A stretch of 7,530 bases of DNA, taken from JACQID01 sp035290885 (lineage in GTDB: Archaea; Aenigmatarchaeota; Aenigmatarchaeia; GW2011-AR5). The stretch lies in NCBI GenBank assembly GCA_035290885.1, contig DATDTL010000075.1, positions 1-7,530 of the forward strand, written 5' to 3'. Both the position numbers and the translations under genes were made by a program. Position 1 is the first letter of the stretch; the number at the start of each line of letters is the position of its first letter. The notes under the pieces were generated by a model. It was not told the DNA's origin, made no database searches, and was given only the letters and a program-made list of their open reading frames with translations. Positions 1 to 5,919 of this stretch are shown here, piece by piece.

Positions 1-30
1 CTTTTTACAAACTCTTCTTCATACTTCATA

Positions 31-99
31 GGGGGAACGCCTCCAAACACTCTGTTTTACCAAACAAAGATTGCTTTGGAGGGAACATAAAGTTCCCCC
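31..99. repeat. Nested inverted repeat in the region upstream of the TerC-like gene
   Basis: The outer arms GGGGGAAC (31-38) and GTTCCCCC (92-99) are perfect complements. The inner arms CCTCCAAA (40-47) and TTTGGAGG (75-82) are also perfect complements. A third short hairpin lies inside: TGTTT (53-57) with AAACA (62-66). The 3' arm GTTCCC (92-97) can instead pair locally with GGGAAC (81-86) across a 5-base ATAAA loop, so two mutually exclusive folds exist. This could be a structured RNA, a terminator for a gene left of the window, or a protein-binding palindrome. The pairing is read directly from the sequence; the function is unknown. Confidence 0.6.
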
Positions 100-131
100 T
101 CTTTATCAATTACCCGGACTCATATCCGATG

Positions 132-174
132 TCGCATAACAGCTGATGGGCAACTAGTTGTATGCGGAGACCCG
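132..174 (+). other. Bulged hairpin with possible pseudoknot
   Basis: Bases 132-144 pair with 156-167 to give about 12 base pairs with one bulged A (139) and one or two G-U pairs, leaving an 11-base loop (145-155). GGG in the loop (148-150) can pair with CCC just 3' of the stem (171-173), plus a U-G pair (147-174), as in an H-type pseudoknot. A smaller hairpin, CGGA/UCCG, sits just upstream around 115-128. TerC-family genes in bacteria are often controlled by the yybP-ykoY manganese riboswitch, but its conserved GGGGAGUAG element is not visible here. If the gene is transcribed from the TATA-like box at 179-186, this structure would lie outside its mRNA. Orientation is assumed from the downstream gene. 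Confidence 0.3.
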
Positions 175-178
175 CCTG

Positions 179-186
179 AATTAAAG
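179..186 (+). promoter_or_regulatory. Possible TATA-like box for the TerC-like gene
   Basis: AATTAAAG is centred about 26 bp before the ATG at 209, the same spacing as the clearer boxes of other genes in this window. There is no convincing Shine-Dalgarno sequence before this ATG. Together these suggest a leaderless or nearly leaderless transcript. The match to an archaeal TATA box is only moderate. Confidence 0.3.
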
Positions 187-208
187 CCTTGAGAACAAGT
201 AAAATATC

Positions 209-1150
209 ATGGACATAGGTTCAATCGCGCTGACAATCGTCGGCCTAAGCCTGTTTGAAATAATCAGCAGCGTTGACAATGCCATCATCAATGCCGAAGT
301 TCTTTCCACGATGTCAAAGAAGGCAAGGCGCTGGTTTTTGCTGTGGGGCATGTTTCTGGCGGTATTTGTAGTTAGGGGAATCTTGCCGTTTGCCATATTC
401 TGGGCTGTTAACCCGTCCATGCCCGCTGCGGAAGTTTTTACTGCCGCCCTGAGTTCGGATCCTGCGGTGCTCGGCGCTATGGAGCAGTCGGCTCCTGTGC
501 TTCTGGCAGGCGGAGGCACGTTCCTGCTCTTCCTTTTCTTCCATTGGCTATTTCTGGAACCGAAGCACTACGGCATAAAGGGCGAAGCCTTCATGCACAA
601 GCAGGGTGTCTGGTTCTACGCAGTCGTATCCGTGCTTCTCGCGGCCATCGTGTGGTTTGGGATCAACCGCGATCCGATGTTGGCGTTCGGGGCCGTGATA
701 GGCTCAACGGCCTTCTTCATCACGCATGGGTTCAAGGAAAACGCCCAAGAGATGGAAAAAAAGATGATAGAAGGCAAGACGCCGATGTCTGACACGAGCA
801 AAATTTTATACCTTGAGATGATAGACCTGACGTTCTCCATTGACGGCGTTGTTGGCGCTTTCGCGTTCACGCTTCTCGTTCCTCTCATCATTATCGGAAA
901 CGGCATCGGCGCGATAATTGTCCGCCAGCTCACCGTACGGAACATAGAGAACGTCAAGAAATACAAGTACCTCAAGAACGGCGCCATGTATTCCATACTT
1001 CTTCTTGGCGCAGTGATGATCGCCGATAGCTTCGGCGCGCATATCCCGTCTTGGGCAACGCCAGTAATCACGCTGCTGATAACTGCGTATTTCCTAGGGA
1101 TATCCATTCAGGATATAAGAAACTCACGCGGTTCCGCCACGCGCAGGTGA
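209..1150 (+). CDS. TerC-superfamily (DUF475) integral membrane protein, probable metal ion exporter
   Basis: The 313-aa product is a polytopic membrane protein with about seven to nine hydrophobic segments. It carries the two acidic signatures of the TerC/Alx/DUF475 group. The first, in TM1, is FEIISSVDNA, with E17, D23 and N24. The second, EMIDLTFSIDG, has E203, D206, S210 and D212. In TerC relatives these residues sit in the membrane and are linked to Mn2+ export or metal resistance; the substrate here is inferred. A charged cytoplasmic-type loop (about 173-197) separates the two halves, and the length is normal for DUF475. The first ATG is used, giving a hydrophobic N-terminus that fits the family. 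The gene is monocistronic on the plus strand, and its last 27 bases overlap the 3' end of the convergent DedA gene. The family assignment is confident; the physiological role is not. Confidence 0.88.
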   Translation: MDIGSIALTIVGLSLFEIISSVDNAIINAEVLSTMSKKARRWFLLWGMFLAVFVVRGILPFAIFWAVNPSMPAAEVFTAALSSDPAVLGAMEQSAPVLLAGGGTFLLFLFFHWLFLEPKHYGIKGEAFMHKQGVWFYAVVSVLLAAIVWFGINRDPMLAFGAVIGSTAFFITHGFKENAQEMEKKMIEGKTPMSDTSKILYLEMIDLTFSIDGVVGAFAFTLLVPLIIIGNGIGAIIVRQLTVRNIENVKKYKYLKNGAMYSILLLGAVMIADSFGAHIPSWATPVITLLITAYFLGISIQDIRNSRGSATRR

Positions 1151-1774
1151 TTTACGCATCCTTTGCGTTGCCAGGCTGAAAACGGCGGGCATAAACGACA
1201 GAACTATGACGGCAAGAATCATCACTTCAATATTTTCCTTTACTACTGGAACATTCCCAAGGAAATAACCCAGTGTCAGGAACGAGAGAACCCAAGCCAA
1301 GCCCCCTAGGACGTTGTAAAAGAGAAAATTTGCGTATTTCATGCATGCCACGCCTGCAATGAAAGGCGCGAACGTGCGGGCTACCGGCAGGAACCTTGCC
1401 ATTACAATGGCTTTGTTGCCGTGTTTTTCGTAGAATTGATGCGTCCTGTCTATGTGGTCTTTTTTGACGTAGGGTATTTCTCCCCGTAACGCCCTTTTGC
1501 CCATGCGCCGGCCTATGTAATAATTGGCCGAATCGCCTAAAATCGCGGCTGATGCCATTACTATAAACAGGGTTGTGAAGTCAAGGGCTCCTATCGCGGC
1601 AAAAGTGCCGGCCAAAAATATAAGGCTATCCCCTGGCAGGAAAGGCGCGAGCACAACGCCGGTTTCAATGAATATAATCACGAATAAAACAAGGTATATC
1701 CAGATGCCGTAATCCGCTATTGCTGAGCCCAGATACTGGTCCAGATGCAAAAAGGCGCTTATGACGTCAATCAT
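1124..1774 (-). CDS. DedA-family (SNARE-associated/VTT domain) membrane protein
   Basis: The 216-aa product has a DedA core. E37 precedes FLPGDS (45-50). GDSANYYIGRRMG spans about 80-92. The hallmark RFLPVARTFAPFIAG (127-141) holds the two conserved arginines, R127 and R133, and G157 to W161 fit the conserved Gly/Trp near the next helix. Bacterial DedA proteins (YqjA/YghB/UptA types) are half-transporter-like proteins implicated in polyprenyl-phosphate or phospholipid flipping and in pH/cation tolerance. An archaeal role in dolichyl-phosphate-type carrier recycling is inference. Unlike most neighbours it has a possible Shine-Dalgarno, GAGGG at 1784-1788, nine bases before the ATG. It lies 73 bp downstream of the large surface protein on the same strand, so it may be partly cotranscribed. 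It converges on, and overlaps by 27 bp, the TerC-like gene. Confidence 0.92.
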   Translation of the reverse strand: MIDVISAFLHLDQYLGSAIADYGIWIYLVLFVIIFIETGVVLAPFLPGDSLIFLAGTFAAIGALDFTTLFIVMASAAILGDSANYYIGRRMGKRALRGEIPYVKKDHIDRTHQFYEKHGNKAIVMARFLPVARTFAPFIAGVACMKYANFLFYNVLGGLAWVLSFLTLGYFLGNVPVVKENIEVMILAVIVLSFMPAVFSLATQRMRKSPARGGTA

Positions 1775-1783
1775 GCTTTAATA

Positions 1784-1788
1784 CCCTC
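1784..1788 (-). promoter_or_regulatory. Ribosome binding site candidate for DedA
   Basis: On the minus strand GAGGG is followed by a nine-base spacer and then ATG (1772-1774). It is the only reasonable Shine-Dalgarno match directly before a start in this window. A TATA-like minus-strand run (ATATAAAC, within 1821-1830) about 50 bp upstream of the ATG would allow a leader of roughly 25 bases containing this site. Confidence 0.35.
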
Positions 1789-1847
1789 AGTTTTGCTATT
1801 CATGGAATGCAAAGCTTATTTAGTTTATATGGAACCTGCAAGTGCTT

Positions 1848-4208
1848 TTATCCTATCACAAGATTCTTCCCTTTCTTTATTTCGCCATCAAAATCGGCCT
1901 TGAAGCCCCACCAGTTCCTTAGCGGCTTGCCGTTGTAGTAAAGGCCGTTGTCGTATCCGGGTATATTCTGGAACCACCATGTGTAGAATCCGGCTTCAGT
2001 GCAGCCCCATTCCGAGCATGTGAACGTCTTTGACTGGCCGGATCCGTCCGGATGCCAGTCCTCGCATTTTGTGGTGACAAAATCACCGTGATTGTAGCGG
2101 TATTCTATGTTCGTGTTCGGCGGGAAATGCGCGTTTCCGCATGCCCATTGGCCTGCCTCGTCGCTAAAATGCTTCCCCACGAAATTATACCAGAACAATG
2201 AGTTGTCCGCGTAACCCAGCAGGCTTTCCATATGGTGGAAATGGTCGTGGACAGCTTTGAGATAATCCCCTTGATAATTGTAATTATACATGACGTAAGT
2301 GTTGCGGCACTTCGGCATGTCGTCGCTCTGTTCGCTGTTGCTCACATCGCCATACGTGCCGTGGTTCCAGTATGCGCTTATTGAAGTGCCCATTGACATG
2401 TCGCTTTCTACGGGTTCTATATTGCCGTAATGGTAGCCCCATATCCAGACCTCCCTGACGCCGAGATTGTCAACGTAGTCGCAGACGTTCACGTCCTGCG
2501 TCAGCATTTTGACGTAGTCGGGGCGGAACGCAGGATTCCACGGGACCTTGTTGGAAGATACAGGGATGGACTTGAGGAACTCCTTTGAATCGTACAAATA
2601 ATAGTCCAGATAAGGCTCGGCTGACGGGTCCTTGTACCCATGATACTTCGTTCCTTCCTTCAGAAGAAGCAAAGCGGATGCGGATGATGCGCTGACCTTT
2701 GACCTTATGGAAGTGAGGCTGTCTGTCATGCCGGTTATTGCCGGGTCAAGGCCGCCGCCGGACAGCGGGAAATACTTTAGTTCCAGAACGGGAATTTGCC
2801 TTGGAACAAGGGATTGCGTCACGGTTATTGATGCGGATGCCGTATTCGCTCCCTGGCCTTTGCTGTCCGTGGCGCCTGCCCAATAGGTGCGGGTTCCGGC
2901 AGAGGATTCCGTGGTTGTCCATGTCTTGACGCACGCCGTTTGTATGCCGCCGCATTCCTGCGTCTGCCAGCTGTCGCCGAAAAGGGCGTCCAAACGGCTG
3001 ATGTCGTTGTCGTCGGTTCCTGAGACTGTGATCGTGATTGCCTGCCCTGTTTTTGCCGGATTGGGAGACGCAGTTATGAAAACCGACGGCTTGTTGTCCG
3101 GCGGCAGGGTTGTGGTTGTAGTGGATGTAGTCGTGGAACTTGTCGTGGTAGCCGGGGGCAGCGATGGAGTGGTAGTGGTCGTGGCGGGGACTGTAGTGGT
3201 TGTAGAAATCGTAGTTGTTGAAGACGGGGGCGTTGTAGTGCATGCCATAGAATAGCACGTGCTTGAAGCATCGGAAGTTTCGCCGCACAGAGGGTCGCAA
3301 TACGCATCCTCTATCCACGATGAATAATAAGACTGGATGCACTTCCAGCAGGACGGCGCAATGGCGAGCGTGGTCGTCGTTGACGTCGTGGACGGAGGCG
3401 GCGTTACGATGGTCGACGTAGTGGTTGACGATGTGACGGCGCCGGGAGGCAGTGTAGTGGTATTGGCGGCAAGCGTTGTCGTCGTTGCTGGCGATGTTGT
3501 CGTGGTAAGGGCAACGTATGCCGTGGTTGTCGTTGATGTAGTGGTAGCCGCAGGCAGGACTGTTGTCGTGCTTCCGGCGGGAATGGTTTTCGCAGGCGCG
3601 TCAATGCGGCATCCTGTAATGTCCAGCTCGCAGCGCGAATTGCAGGAAAGCGCGCCGCCGGTAAAGCCGATATCCCTGCAGCTGCCGGCGATTCCCACGT
3701 CATTGCCGTCGCACGTCTCGCCCGTTTCCCTTATGCCGTTGCCGCATATCTTTTCCTTTTGCGCGGCGCTGACAAAAGTATTATACTCTTGCGCATCTTG
3801 GAAAATGCTCTCGTCTGGCTCCGGAGTGTAAGAGGGCATATTGCTTTTTTCGCCTGCATTTGCCGTTCCCGTATCGAAATCTTTCTTCAAGCCATGGTAG
3901 CTTACGGAAACGACTGAAGGATTTCTGCTGCCGGATACTATCACGGTAGCCAATTCGCCTGGAGCTATATCCTTGACGTTGGTTCCATAAACCGCCTTCC
4001 CGTCGGCATAAAATTTCAGCGAGCCCATTTTTATGGTTTCGGTGCCGGTGTTCTTCACAAGCATCTCCCAGCCTTCCTTGTGGACTATTTCCACGGGCAG
4101 GCCAACCTCGGGTTTTTCAGGCTTTGGGAACAGCATGTTAACGGCAGCTATCATTCCGATGCCTATCATAATTGTCATCAGAAAGATGCCGACTATTTGC
4201 CTGTTCAT
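1848..4208 (-). CDS. Large membrane-anchored, multi-domain surface protein with Thr-rich linkers and an unrecognised C-terminal domain
   Basis: The 786-aa product is probably anchored by a single N-terminal helix (about residues 6-26) with the rest outside the cell. In order it has: a beta-rich domain (about 30-110) of the NTGT...ADGK...PGE type seen in archaeal exported proteins; a six-Cys module (C155, C166, C177, C189, C193, C200) beginning CGNG..E.G..CD, like DUF4215-type repeats; a Thr/Ser/Pro linker (about 207-284); a second six-Cys module (C287, C290, C304, C308, C318, C323); a second Thr linker (about 324-370); an Ig/PKD-like domain (about 373-465) with C419 and C426; and a Trp/Tyr/His-rich domain of about 315 residues (about 470-786). 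The last domain contains REVWIWGYHYG (585-595), a His cluster HDHFHHME (654-661), ACGNAHFPP (689-697) and GKPLRNWWGF (760-769). I cannot name this domain. It could be an adhesin, a carbohydrate-active enzyme or a metalloenzyme. The Thr linkers are likely glycosylated. The start is the first ATG, directly before the membrane helix, with a TATA-like box about 26 bp upstream and no Shine-Dalgarno. Confidence 0.88.
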   Translation of the reverse strand: MNRQIVGIFLMTIMIGIGMIAAVNMLFPKPEKPEVGLPVEIVHKEGWEMLVKNTGTETIKMGSLKFYADGKAVYGTNVKDIAPGELATVIVSGSRNPSVVSVSYHGLKKDFDTGTANAGEKSNMPSYTPEPDESIFQDAQEYNTFVSAAQKEKICGNGIRETGETCDGNDVGIAGSCRDIGFTGGALSCNSRCELDITGCRIDAPAKTIPAGSTTTVLPAATTTSTTTTAYVALTTTTSPATTTTLAANTTTLPPGAVTSSTTTSTIVTPPPSTTSTTTTLAIAPSCWKCIQSYYSSWIEDAYCDPLCGETSDASSTCYSMACTTTPPSSTTTISTTTTVPATTTTTPSLPPATTTSSTTTSTTTTTLPPDNKPSVFITASPNPAKTGQAITITVSGTDDNDISRLDALFGDSWQTQECGGIQTACVKTWTTTESSAGTRTYWAGATDSKGQGANTASASITVTQSLVPRQIPVLELKYFPLSGGGLDPAITGMTDSLTSIRSKVSASSASALLLLKEGTKYHGYKDPSAEPYLDYYLYDSKEFLKSIPVSSNKVPWNPAFRPDYVKMLTQDVNVCDYVDNLGVREVWIWGYHYGNIEPVESDMSMGTSISAYWNHGTYGDVSNSEQSDDMPKCRNTYVMYNYNYQGDYLKAVHDHFHHMESLLGYADNSLFWYNFVGKHFSDEAGQWACGNAHFPPNTNIEYRYNHGDFVTTKCEDWHPDGSGQSKTFTCSEWGCTEAGFYTWWFQNIPGYDNGLYYNGKPLRNWWGFKADFDGEIKKGKNLVIG
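3091..3237 (-). repeat. Low-complexity Thr-codon repeat (linker 2 of the surface protein)
   Basis: On the minus strand this is a degenerate run of ACN codons, encoding stretches of three to six threonines broken by Ser, Pro, Val and Ala (about residues 324-372). Third positions vary (ACA, ACT, ACC, ACG), so the run is kept at the protein level rather than being a simple slipped DNA repeat. It also opens long false reading frames in the other frames. Confidence 0.8.
3357..3590 (-). repeat. Low-complexity Thr-codon repeat (linker 1 of the surface protein)
   Basis: This is a second degenerate ACN-codon tract, encoding about residues 207-284. Blocks of three to six Thr alternate with Ser/Pro/Ala/Val spacers such as LPPGAV. 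It separates the two six-Cys modules. Tracts like this are typical extracellular stalks and O-glycosylation substrates. Copy number may vary between strains because such tracts expand and contract. Confidence 0.8.
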
Positions 4209-4230
4209 GCAATTTTATTTATTATTGGCG

Positions 4231-4238
4231 AATAAAAA
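4231..4238 (-). promoter_or_regulatory. TATA-like box for the surface protein
   Basis: On the minus strand the element reads TTTTTATT and is centred about 26 bp before the ATG at 4208. With no Shine-Dalgarno in the 25 bases before the ATG, this fits a leaderless transcript. The T5 run could also help terminate transcription of the upstream 106-aa gene. Confidence 0.4.
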
Positions 4239-4277
4239 GGCGGCACGATGGCGGATGAGCAGAGCTATACAATACAT

Positions 4278-4598
4278 TCAATACTCCTGCCGGAAAACCA
4301 ATCCTAAACTGTACATCAGGTCTCCTGTGTTTACATCATCTTCCACATCTTGTAAATCTATGCACACCCCTGCTCCATCGCGATATATAAGCTGCTGCCG
4401 GTCTGAATAGTCTTGGCAACCATCGAATTCCTCGCCATGCTCCAAACAATTAACGTCAAGATACGCTGCCATGGCCGGTATGTTCAATGTGAGGTCTGAA
4501 CCGCCTTTAATCGTTGGAATCTTTGTTGTTTTGCCGCGATATTCTGGCGGTACAAAAAAATCGAAACTTTGGCTATATTCCATTTTACGATTAGGCAT
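4278..4598 (-). CDS. Hypothetical acidic protein, 106 aa
   Basis: I do not recognise this product. From the ATG at 4596-4598 it is 106 aa; the reading frame can be extended by one TTG codon, but ATG is preferred. It is clearly acidic (about 19 Asp/Glu against 9 Lys/Arg), with three cysteines (C51, C61, C79) and an Asp/Glu-rich stretch around 81-93. No signal peptide or membrane segment is visible. It starts only 8 bases after the stop of the 66-aa gene, with no promoter room between them, so it is probably the third gene of the nucleotidyltransferase operon. The coding call rests on operon position and ordinary amino-acid composition. It could be spurious. Confidence 0.55.
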   Translation of the reverse strand: MPNRKMEYSQSFDFFVPPEYRGKTTKIPTIKGGSDLTLNIPAMAAYLDVNCLEHGEEFDGCQDYSDRQQLIYRDGAGVCIDLQDVEDDVNTGDLMYSLGLVFRQEY

Positions 4599-4606
4599 CA
4601 AACGGA

Positions 4607-4807
4607 TTAAATAATCCCTCTTGCCTTGAGATAGGAGCGTGCTTTCTTCTCGAAATCTTTGCCTTCACCGAACATGTTCCTAAACAGTTCGCGGCTGGCG
4701 ATTATCTGGCTGTCTATGAGCATGCGCTGCTGCTCGAATAGCAACGGCTCGTTCCTGAGCTTCTTGGCGTACAGTTCCACATAATCCATGCGGGTTTTAG
4801 GCTTCAT
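4607..4807 (-). CDS. Small helical protein overlapping the nucleotidyltransferase gene
   Basis: The 66-aa product is soluble and charged, and predicted almost wholly helical (MDYVELYAKKLR, then an LLFEQQRMLIDSQ helix, then a basic C-terminal KKARSYLKARG helix). Its ATG lies 11 bases inside the end of the nucleotidyltransferase gene in another frame, which indicates translational coupling. From memory, short proteins with a similar LFxxQxxLIxSQ...SxxLFxNMF...ARxYL pattern occur in archaea next to nucleotidyltransferases; this was not searched. It lacks the RX4-6H motif of HEPN toxins, so it is not an obvious MNT/HEPN partner. An accessory or antitoxin-like role is inference. Confidence 0.75.
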   Translation of the reverse strand: MKPKTRMDYVELYAKKLRNEPLLFEQQRMLIDSQIIASRELFRNMFGEGKDFEKKARSYLKARGII

Positions 4808-5405
4808 GCAGTTCGTGCTCCATTAGCGGTTTATACGATTTTAATTTTTTCTGATTTATTATATCCGTGAAGAATGCCCTCAAATGTTTTGCATCTTCTA
4901 TGTCTTTCTTTCCTTTCAATACCATTTCCTTGTAAAGTATTTCAAACGCTATTTCCGGAATTTTGAACTCAAAATCGCATATTCTTATCTTCTGCGGATG
5001 CGTAAACTCAAAGTGTTTCGCTTTTTTTGCCTCGTCAAACGGAATCAGTTCAATGTTTGGGAACATTTCTTTTTTCGTTGCAAATCTCACGGCTGCCATG
5101 TTTTTTATATAATCATATACCGTCTGCCAGTTGTCGCGCTGATAACACCAGAAGCCATTTTCTGTCAGCGCTTCAAACAGGTTTCTGAAATTCTCTCTCG
5201 CCGCGACCGGAAAAATTATGTCAACATCTTCCGTTCCTCTCGTTCTGCCCGTGGATATGCTCACATAGCCGCTCACGATGAGGTAATCCGAGTGTTTTTC
5301 CAAAATTCTCACGAATTTTTGCACGAATTCGTCCAATTGCGTCAGCTTTCTCTGAATGACTATAGTGCCGTTTTCAATAACGTATCCCCTGCCGCTTCCG
5401 TTCAT
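4797..5405 (-). CDS. AbiEii-like nucleotidyltransferase
   Basis: The 202-aa product belongs to the DNA polymerase beta-type nucleotidyltransferase fold, closest in pattern to the AbiEii/AbiGii-toxin-like group. The region YLIVSGYVSIS (41-51) followed by RGTEDVDIIF (56-65) holds the paired catalytic acids D60 and D62. A third acid is probably E119 in FPNIELI. The downstream helices IPEIAFEILYKEMVLKGKKD (149-168) and IEDAKHL (169-175) match the conserved region in which a Lys and a KD..DA..L motif occur. The classic GG/GS before the DxD is reduced to SG (45-46). Members transfer NMPs to proteins, tRNA or antibiotics; some are toxins (AbiEii, MenT). The target here is unknown. The 3' end overlaps the 66-aa gene by 11 bp. 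The upstream gap to the GIY-YIG gene is 95 bp, with a T5 tract on the minus strand (5455-5459) that could end the preceding transcript. Confidence 0.85.
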   Translation of the reverse strand: MNGSGRGYVIENGTIVIQRKLTQLDEFVQKFVRILEKHSDYLIVSGYVSISTGRTRGTEDVDIIFPVAARENFRNLFEALTENGFWCYQRDNWQTVYDYIKNMAAVRFATKKEMFPNIELIPFDEAKKAKHFEFTHPQKIRICDFEFKIPEIAFEILYKEMVLKGKKDIEDAKHLRAFFTDIINQKKLKSYKPLMEHELHEA

Positions 5406-5500
5406 GACACATATAATCCGGCTGCGCTCTTATTGCTATGGTTGACAGGCCCGATAAAAAGAAGAGTTGCACGAAGCTTGGCTCTCGCCGCGCCTTGCGT

Positions 5501-5848
5501 TTACGCTCTTGAAAATCCCGTTATTTCCCATGCCTTGGTTGTTTTCGCTGATTCTTCCTTCATTTCCACGTATCCTTCTCTCATCAGACGGGGTTTATAC
5601 CCATTTTTCCTTATGTTTATCATTTCAGCTTTCTCCCGCCTGCTCATGCCCTTTATTTCAATTTCCCTTCGCAAGGCGCTTTCCTTTGCCGGAAATTCTT
5701 CCTTGTGGATAAGCTCAAACGGCAGCCTTGACCTGACGTATTTCGAGCCTTTGCCGTTTCTGTGCGCTTCAAGCCGCTTCTCAAGGTCTTTGGCGATGCC
5801 AGTATAGAACGAGCCGTCCCCGCATCTTAGGACGTAGACATAGTACAT
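5501..5848 (-). CDS. GIY-YIG nuclease-domain protein (UPF0213/YhbQ-like) with C-terminal extension
   Basis: The 115-aa product begins MYYVYVLRCGDGSFYTGIA, with VYV (4-6) standing for GIY and YTG (15-17) for YIG. It continues with R25, H29 and NGKGSKYVRSR (31-41), then ALRREIEIKG (58-67), in which E62 is the expected metal-binding glutamate. This is the compact UPF0213 single-domain type; YhbQ-like proteins have reported DNA nuclease activity. Typical members end near residue 80-90, whereas here about 35 further basic and mixed residues follow (about 79-115, RKNGYKPRLMREG and on). The ATG is preceded by no Shine-Dalgarno but by a TATA-like box about 25 bp upstream. A role in DNA repair or defence is possible but not shown. 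Confidence 0.9.
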   Translation of the reverse strand: MYYVYVLRCGDGSFYTGIAKDLEKRLEAHRNGKGSKYVRSRLPFELIHKEEFPAKESALRREIEIKGMSRREKAEMINIRKNGYKPRLMREGYVEMKEESAKTTKAWEITGFSRA

Positions 5849-5869
5849 AGTAACAATAGAGAAAATGTC

Positions 5870-5877
5870 AATTAAAA
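5870..5877 (-). promoter_or_regulatory. TATA-like box for the GIY-YIG gene
   Basis: On the minus strand this reads TTTTAATT and is centred about 25 bp before the ATG at 5848. The spacing predicts transcription starting at or next to the start codon. Confidence 0.4.
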
Positions 5878-5919
5878 GGCGGTGTGCCCGTCAAAAACCT
5901 ATTCAAAACTTTTATAGAA

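Noticed and set aside
125..180. C/D-box sRNA (CUGAUG and CUGA motifs)
   Set aside because: The C-like and D'-like motifs overlap each other and no good first C box is present; spacing does not fit a standard C/D guide RNA.
1..208. Canonical yybP-ykoY or fluoride riboswitch before the TerC-like gene
   Set aside because: The conserved GGGGAGUAG element and paired second loop of yybP-ykoY are not found. A fragment resembling the 3' part of the fluoride motif (CUGAUGGGC) lacks the required 5' part.
616..1107. Minus-strand 163-codon frame
   Set aside because: It is antisense to the TerC-like gene, whose metal-site motifs and membrane pattern are clear.
2746..3342. Minus-strand 198-codon frame rich in His, Tyr and Asn
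   Set aside because: It is an alternate frame through the ACN-repeat linker and Ig-like region of the surface protein; the periodic composition is a by-product of the Thr codons.
3091..3590. CRISPR or tandem DNA repeat in the repetitive minus-strand region
   Set aside because: There is no regular repeat-spacer unit; the repetition is at the codon level (degenerate Thr codons) inside one open reading frame.
3337..3831. Plus-strand Val/Asp-rich frame
   Set aside because: It is antisense to the Thr-rich linker, where ACN codons read as GTN (Val) on the other strand.
4599..4601. TTG as the start of the 106-aa gene
   Set aside because: An ATG follows immediately and gives the same protein minus one residue; no ribosome binding site favours the TTG.
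4884..5807. Long plus-strand reading frame (about 307 codons)
   Set aside because: It lies antisense to the well-supported nucleotidyltransferase and GIY-YIG genes, and its translation is rich in Phe, Leu, Ser and Arg without any family pattern.
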